From DATNFP01 sp035606335 (GTDB lineage: Bacteria > Bacteroidota > Bacteroidia > Chitinophagales > Chitinophagaceae): a DNA stretch of 17,614 bases. Below are positions 14,702 through 17,614 of the stretch, piece after piece. A program made the translations under genes and the position numbers. The notes beneath the pieces are model-generated. The model saw nothing but the letters and a program-made list of their open reading frames with translations. It did no database searches and was not told where the DNA came from. Where the stretch lies: NCBI GenBank assembly GCA_035606335.1, contig DATNFP010000212.1, positions 1 to 17,614 on the forward strand, written 5' to 3'. Position 1 is the stretch's first letter, and each line of letters starts with the position of its first letter.

Positions 14702-16194
14702 ATAGGTAGTATTTGTTTTTTATGATCAAAATCTTTTAGTCTAAGTAATATTGCTATTAATGGGTAATACACCACGAGATCTGTAATTTGCCCAATAGCA
14801 TCCTGGGAAAACTCAGCAACATAAAATGAAAATATACTGGCGGTACATGCTGCGTATATTGCTTTAATGCGCTGATCTTTGCAGGAAAAATATCCCCTGA
14901 TCCCAGTCTTTAAAACAGTGAAATATAGAATGCAAATGATTGCAAGGCCTATCCATCCTGTTTCCAATGCTTTTTTCAAATAACCACTATCAGGCGGAAA
15001 TCCTGCCAGGTAATGGCCCGGGTTAAATCGCAGACCATTACCACCTGTTGTACATAATCCACCGCCGATAGGATGTGAATAGATATACGGTTGAATAAAT
15101 GATCTGTTTACTTCCCTTACTTTAAAGGACTCATCCTGGGAACCCATGAATGTAGTTCTGAAGCGGGTTATCGTATTGTTGTAGAACGGCCCGTAAAGGA
15201 GTAGTAAAAATATACCCGCGCCTATGATTGCAGAAATTTTTGTGCTTGTTTTATTAATCGTTAACAAAACGAAGAGAGCCAATCCGGCCATAGCCATTGC
15301 GTTAGCAGTACGAGTCTGCGAATATGCCATGCCTAAGAGCATGAAGATCGCCCCGATTATTAATGTAGCTTTTACCGCAAACCTCTTTTGATTGATTGCT
15401 ATTATCAGAAAAAGAATGGAGCAGGATGCCATTATTACCCCATACGCCGTTGGGTCAGACATAGTAGAGAATTTTCTAAATTCCCCATTGATAAAAGTTA
15501 ATCCATACCTGTTTTCATCGGATGTTACCCAGTCTATTTCAAAATTGAAAAGCCCATGCCATTGCTGGATACAGCCATATATGCCTGTAATGGCGCAAAG
15601 AATAAACAGGACAGTTAAAAACCTTTTTATGTTGTCATAACTGTCAAAAACATTGTAGGCAATAAAAAGTATTATTACTGTATCCAACAGCTTTCTCATG
15701 GTTTGATACCAGCCATCGAATGAGTGTGCATAAGGATTAAATAACTGGATAGCCATGTAGCCGACCAATACAAAAATGCATTTTGCAACCGGAGTCTTCG
15801 AAAACTTATTAACACTTTGTCTCAGCGCTACACGTCTTACGAAAAAACTGAAAAGAGTTGCTACAATGAGCACATCGGACGCGACACCAACAGGGAAATT
15901 GTCATGAAATAAAAGCCTGGAGAAATGAAAAGCGAAAAATGAGTATAGAACATTAATATATAAACCTGCTTCGGCGCTTATCATGCATATCATGATAACT
16001 GCCATGCTGCATATAAGTCCTGTAAGCCCGAGACCAAGCGTTAATTGATTGGCCATCAGGTAGCCCATGCCAATGGCTATAAAGAAGAACAAAAGATAAC
16101 CAAGCCAGTTGTTTAGCTTTTGTTCAATAAAAACCTGTTTCCAGGCATTGGATTTGTATTTATTTCTCGCTTCTATCGGGTTGGCGTTTGACAT
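14698..16194 (-). CDS. O-antigen ligase/polymerase-like membrane protein (Wzy_C family)
   Basis: A 498-residue inner-membrane protein with about twelve spans between residues 30 and 486. Signature features are YSQTRTANAMAMAGLALF (291-308), with the Arg typical of the Wzy_C helix, and the large periplasmic loop (about 336-408) with HPIGGGLCTTGG (374-385) and PDSGYLKKALETGWIGL (401-417). Proteins of this family polymerise undecaprenyl-linked repeat units (Wzy), ligate O-antigen (WaaL) or glycosylate proteins. Co-transcription with a Wzc-like co-polymerase and a TolC-like protein favours an exopolysaccharide polymerase, though family membership alone cannot decide. It starts 6 nt after the stop of a 38-codon gene and overlaps the next gene by 4 nt. 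Confidence 0.88.
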   Translation of the reverse strand: MSNANPIEARNKYKSNAWKQVFIEQKLNNWLGYLLFFFIAIGMGYLMANQLTLGLGLTGLICSMAVIMICMISAEAGLYINVLYSFFAFHFSRLLFHDNFPVGVASDVLIVATLFSFFVRRVALRQSVNKFSKTPVAKCIFVLVGYMAIQLFNPYAHSFDGWYQTMRKLLDTVIILFIAYNVFDSYDNIKRFLTVLFILCAITGIYGCIQQWHGLFNFEIDWVTSDENRYGLTFINGEFRKFSTMSDPTAYGVIMASCSILFLIIAINQKRFAVKATLIIGAIFMLLGMAYSQTRTANAMAMAGLALFVLLTINKTSTKISAIIGAGIFLLLLYGPFYNNTITRFRTTFMGSQDESFKVREVNRSFIQPYIYSHPIGGGLCTTGGNGLRFNPGHYLAGFPPDSGYLKKALETGWIGLAIICILYFTVLKTGIRGYFSCKDQRIKAIYAACTASIFSFYVAEFSQDAIGQITDLVVYYPLIAILLRLKDFDHKKQILPI

Positions 16195-16200
16195 TGACTA

Positions 16201-16317
16201 TTAAAAGAATAATATCTTGATAAAAATCCCTACGATAGCTATGGCAACTATCATCGTAACAATCTTTTCGTGAGTTGTCGTTTTTTCTTCTTCCGGATTT
16301 TGATTATTCTCAGACAT
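16201..16317 (-). CDS. Small single-span membrane protein (38 residues) between the co-polymerase and polymerase genes
   Basis: An ORF of 38 codons plus TAA starting MSENNQNPEEEKTTTHEKIV. The first 18 residues are hydrophilic and acidic, and residues 19-38 form one hydrophobic helix (IVTMIVAIAIVGIFIKILFF) with a Lys near its end. It lies 17 nt after the co-polymerase stop and 6 nt before the polymerase start, on the same strand, and fills the only gap in the operon. This tight fit, the clear amphiphilic layout and the in-register start and stop argue for a real gene. It might bridge or regulate the co-polymerase and polymerase in the membrane, as small proteins often do. I do not recognise a family, and there is no direct evidence of translation. 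Confidence 0.65.
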   Translation of the reverse strand: MSENNQNPEEEKTTTHEKIVTMIVAIAIVGIFIKILFF

Positions 16318-16334
16318 TATTAGTTTTTAAACGG

Positions 16335-17614
16335 CTATATTGAATTTAGGTTTTCCACTTTCACCATGTTGAGAACCGAGCCACAGAACTTGCCATTTAA
16401 GCCTTTGAAGAAGTTGATAGACTCCTTATCTAACTGCTTGATGATATGGGTAGCAGAGAATATGGCAATAACACCATCTACATATTGAGCCAACTCTTTA
16501 CTGTCTGAAAAGTCATTTAATGGAGGCCCTTCAAGAATAATATAATCGTATTCTTCAGTCAATTTATGCAAATGATGTAAAAGGTTTTCTGAAGGAAGCA
16601 CTTCTGATGGAGTATAATCACCGTACTCACATCCAATTGCAAAAACACCCTCACTGATAGTGCTTGCCAGGCTTTTAACGTGCTTTACAAGAGAGCCATT
16701 CATTTGGTGGGGAAGTATCTGTTGCAGTACCGGCATAGCATTTAATTGCACAGTCAGATCGTTATTGCAAAAGTTGGTATCTATAATTAGTATTTTCTTT
16801 TTGCTGAGACTGAGACTGTACGAAATAGCTTGTACAATTGTTGTTTTGCCTTCTCCTTTTTTGGTACTGGTGAATAGGAATATTTTCTTTCCACTGTTTT
16901 CTATTTCGTACCGCAATTTTCTTATCGATTCTCTAAATATATTATCACGTTGTTTGTCTTTGTAATTTTCGTTAGGGTCTGTGTTGGTAACAATCTCTGA
17001 AAGTTTTTTGTTCTTCAGGTCCATGAAATTTACCATGCTTATCAACTTCAGGTTTACAACTTTTGAGAAGATAGCCGGTGTTTTAACGGATGAATCGAGG
17101 TAAGTGAGCAATATGATTATAAGTACTGTTATAACCATTGCAGAGACGCCTGCCATACCTGAAATGATAATTCTCTTAGAAGGCAAAGGCTCTATCGCCG
17201 GCTGGCCAAAAACCACCTGGCGGAAATTATTTACAGAAGAAGAGCTTAGATCCGTAGCATCATTGTACTTTTCTTTTACTGCAGCATATTCTTTAGTAGC
17301 CATATCTGCATCCTTTAGTAAAGTTCCGGCTTCGGCCCCTTTAGATGCTTCAACAGCTACGTTTCCCTGAAGTCCTCTTATTTTTGATTGAAGGGATTGT
17401 ATGTTAGCATCAGCAGCTTGCAGGTCTATTTCAAGATCATTTTTTTTGTCGAGCAGATCATTTTTATTCAGATCTGTACTTTTACCTCCATTAGCAGCTG
17501 TCCATTTATTCTGATATTCACTCTTAAGCAGGGTATATTTACTCAAGGCCGCCTGGTCAGTAGAATTACTATTTAAATAAGCAGCATAAGCGTCATTCAT
17601 TTCTTTTCTCATTG
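16335..17614 (-). CDS. Wzc-like polysaccharide co-polymerase with degenerate BY-kinase domain (N-terminus outside window)
   Basis: The C-terminal 425 or more residues of a Wzz/Wzc-type inner-membrane protein that governs chain length and export of exopolysaccharide; the gene continues past the window end. Counting from the Met at 17612, a helical, coiled-coil-prone periplasmic part (1-130) leads to FGQPAIEPLPSKR (135-147), the usual Pro-rich segment, a transmembrane helix (148-171), and a cytoplasmic ATPase domain. This domain has the oligomerisation motif ExxRxxR (228-234) and a good Walker A, STKKGEGKTT (249-258). Walker A' reads IIDTNFCNN (276-284), lacking the second acid and the Arg, and Walker B reads YIILEGPP (358-364 region) with Glu for Asp. 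No C-terminal Tyr cluster follows. ATP may bind, but tyrosine autophosphorylation looks unlikely. It is the first visible gene of the operon. Confidence 0.9.
   Translation of the reverse strand, partial: MRKEMNDAYAAYLNSNSTDQAALSKYTLLKSEYQNKWTAANGGKSTDLNKNDLLDKKNDLEIDLQAADANIQSLQSKIRGLQGNVAVEASKGAEAGTLLKDADMATKEYAAVKEKYNDATDLSSSSVNNFRQVVFGQPAIEPLPSKRIIISGMAGVSAMVITVLIIILLTYLDSSVKTPAIFSKVVNLKLISMVNFMDLKNKKLSEIVTNTDPNENYKDKQRDNIFRESIRKLRYEIENSGKKIFLFTSTKKGEGKTTIVQAISYSLSLSKKKILIIDTNFCNNDLTVQLNAMPVLQQILPHQMNGSLVKHVKSLASTISEGVFAIGCEYGDYTPSEVLPSENLLHHLHKLTEEYDYIILEGPPLNDFSDSKELAQYVDGVIAIFSATHIIKQLDKESINFFKGLNGKFCGSVLNMVKVENLNSI

Noticed and set aside
16660..17576. Several plus-strand ORFs opposite the co-polymerase gene
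   Set aside because: They are antisense to a recognised coding sequence, have no recognisable domains, and follow from the sense codon composition.
1..17614. CRISPR arrays, tRNA or rRNA genes, toxin-antitoxin pairs, phage or integron features
   Set aside because: No spaced direct repeats, cloverleaf-like sequences, recombinase genes or other signatures of these were found on reading both strands.

Overview
The window looks like chromosomal DNA from a member of the phylum Bacteroidota, probably a Chitinophaga-like lineage. The evidence is AT-rich DNA without clear Shine-Dalgarno sequences, a promoter that fits the Bacteroidota primary-sigma consensus exactly (TTTG, 19 nt, TAnnTTTG), a LytS-type kinase with a LytTR regulator, a FemAB-like protein, and tightly packed operons. 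The genus is inference. No rRNA, tRNA, CRISPR array, insertion sequence or phage gene was seen.

Region 1 (1-1272, minus strand): the N-terminal 349 codons of trpE, encoding anthranilate synthase component I. It is preceded by a complete transcription attenuator: a consensus promoter, a 20-codon leader peptide with three Trp codons (two in tandem), a competing pairing segment at the end of the leader ORF, and a 10-bp intrinsic terminator just before trpE. None of these short elements would appear in a gene-length ORF search.

Region 2 (1273-5948, minus strand): a compact biotin operon in the order bioB, bioF, bioD, bioA, then a 211-residue ferritin-like (probable diiron) protein of unknown function. 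Neighbouring genes overlap or lie within 14 nt. No gene for making the pimeloyl precursor (bioC, bioH, bioG, bioW, bioI) is present, so the last gene is worth attention.

Region 3 (6097-9794): a LysE/RhtB-family exporter (+) converges on a LytS-like sensor kinase (-). A FemAB/GNAT-fold acyltransferase (+) is divergent from the kinase. After a 329-bp gene-free stretch comes a LytTR response regulator (+), the likely partner of the kinase. Back-to-back terminators separate this block from the next.

Region 4 (9885-17614, minus strand): one exopolysaccharide operon, read from right to left. It encodes a chain-length/co-polymerase protein with a degenerate BY-kinase domain (cut by the window end), a 38-residue single-span membrane protein, an O-antigen polymerase/ligase-like protein, a half-length TolC-like outer-membrane protein, a GT-C-type membrane glycosyltransferase, and two integral-membrane O-acyltransferases. 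It ends in a strong terminator. The genes suggest assembly, polymerisation, export and acylation of a surface or secreted polysaccharide.
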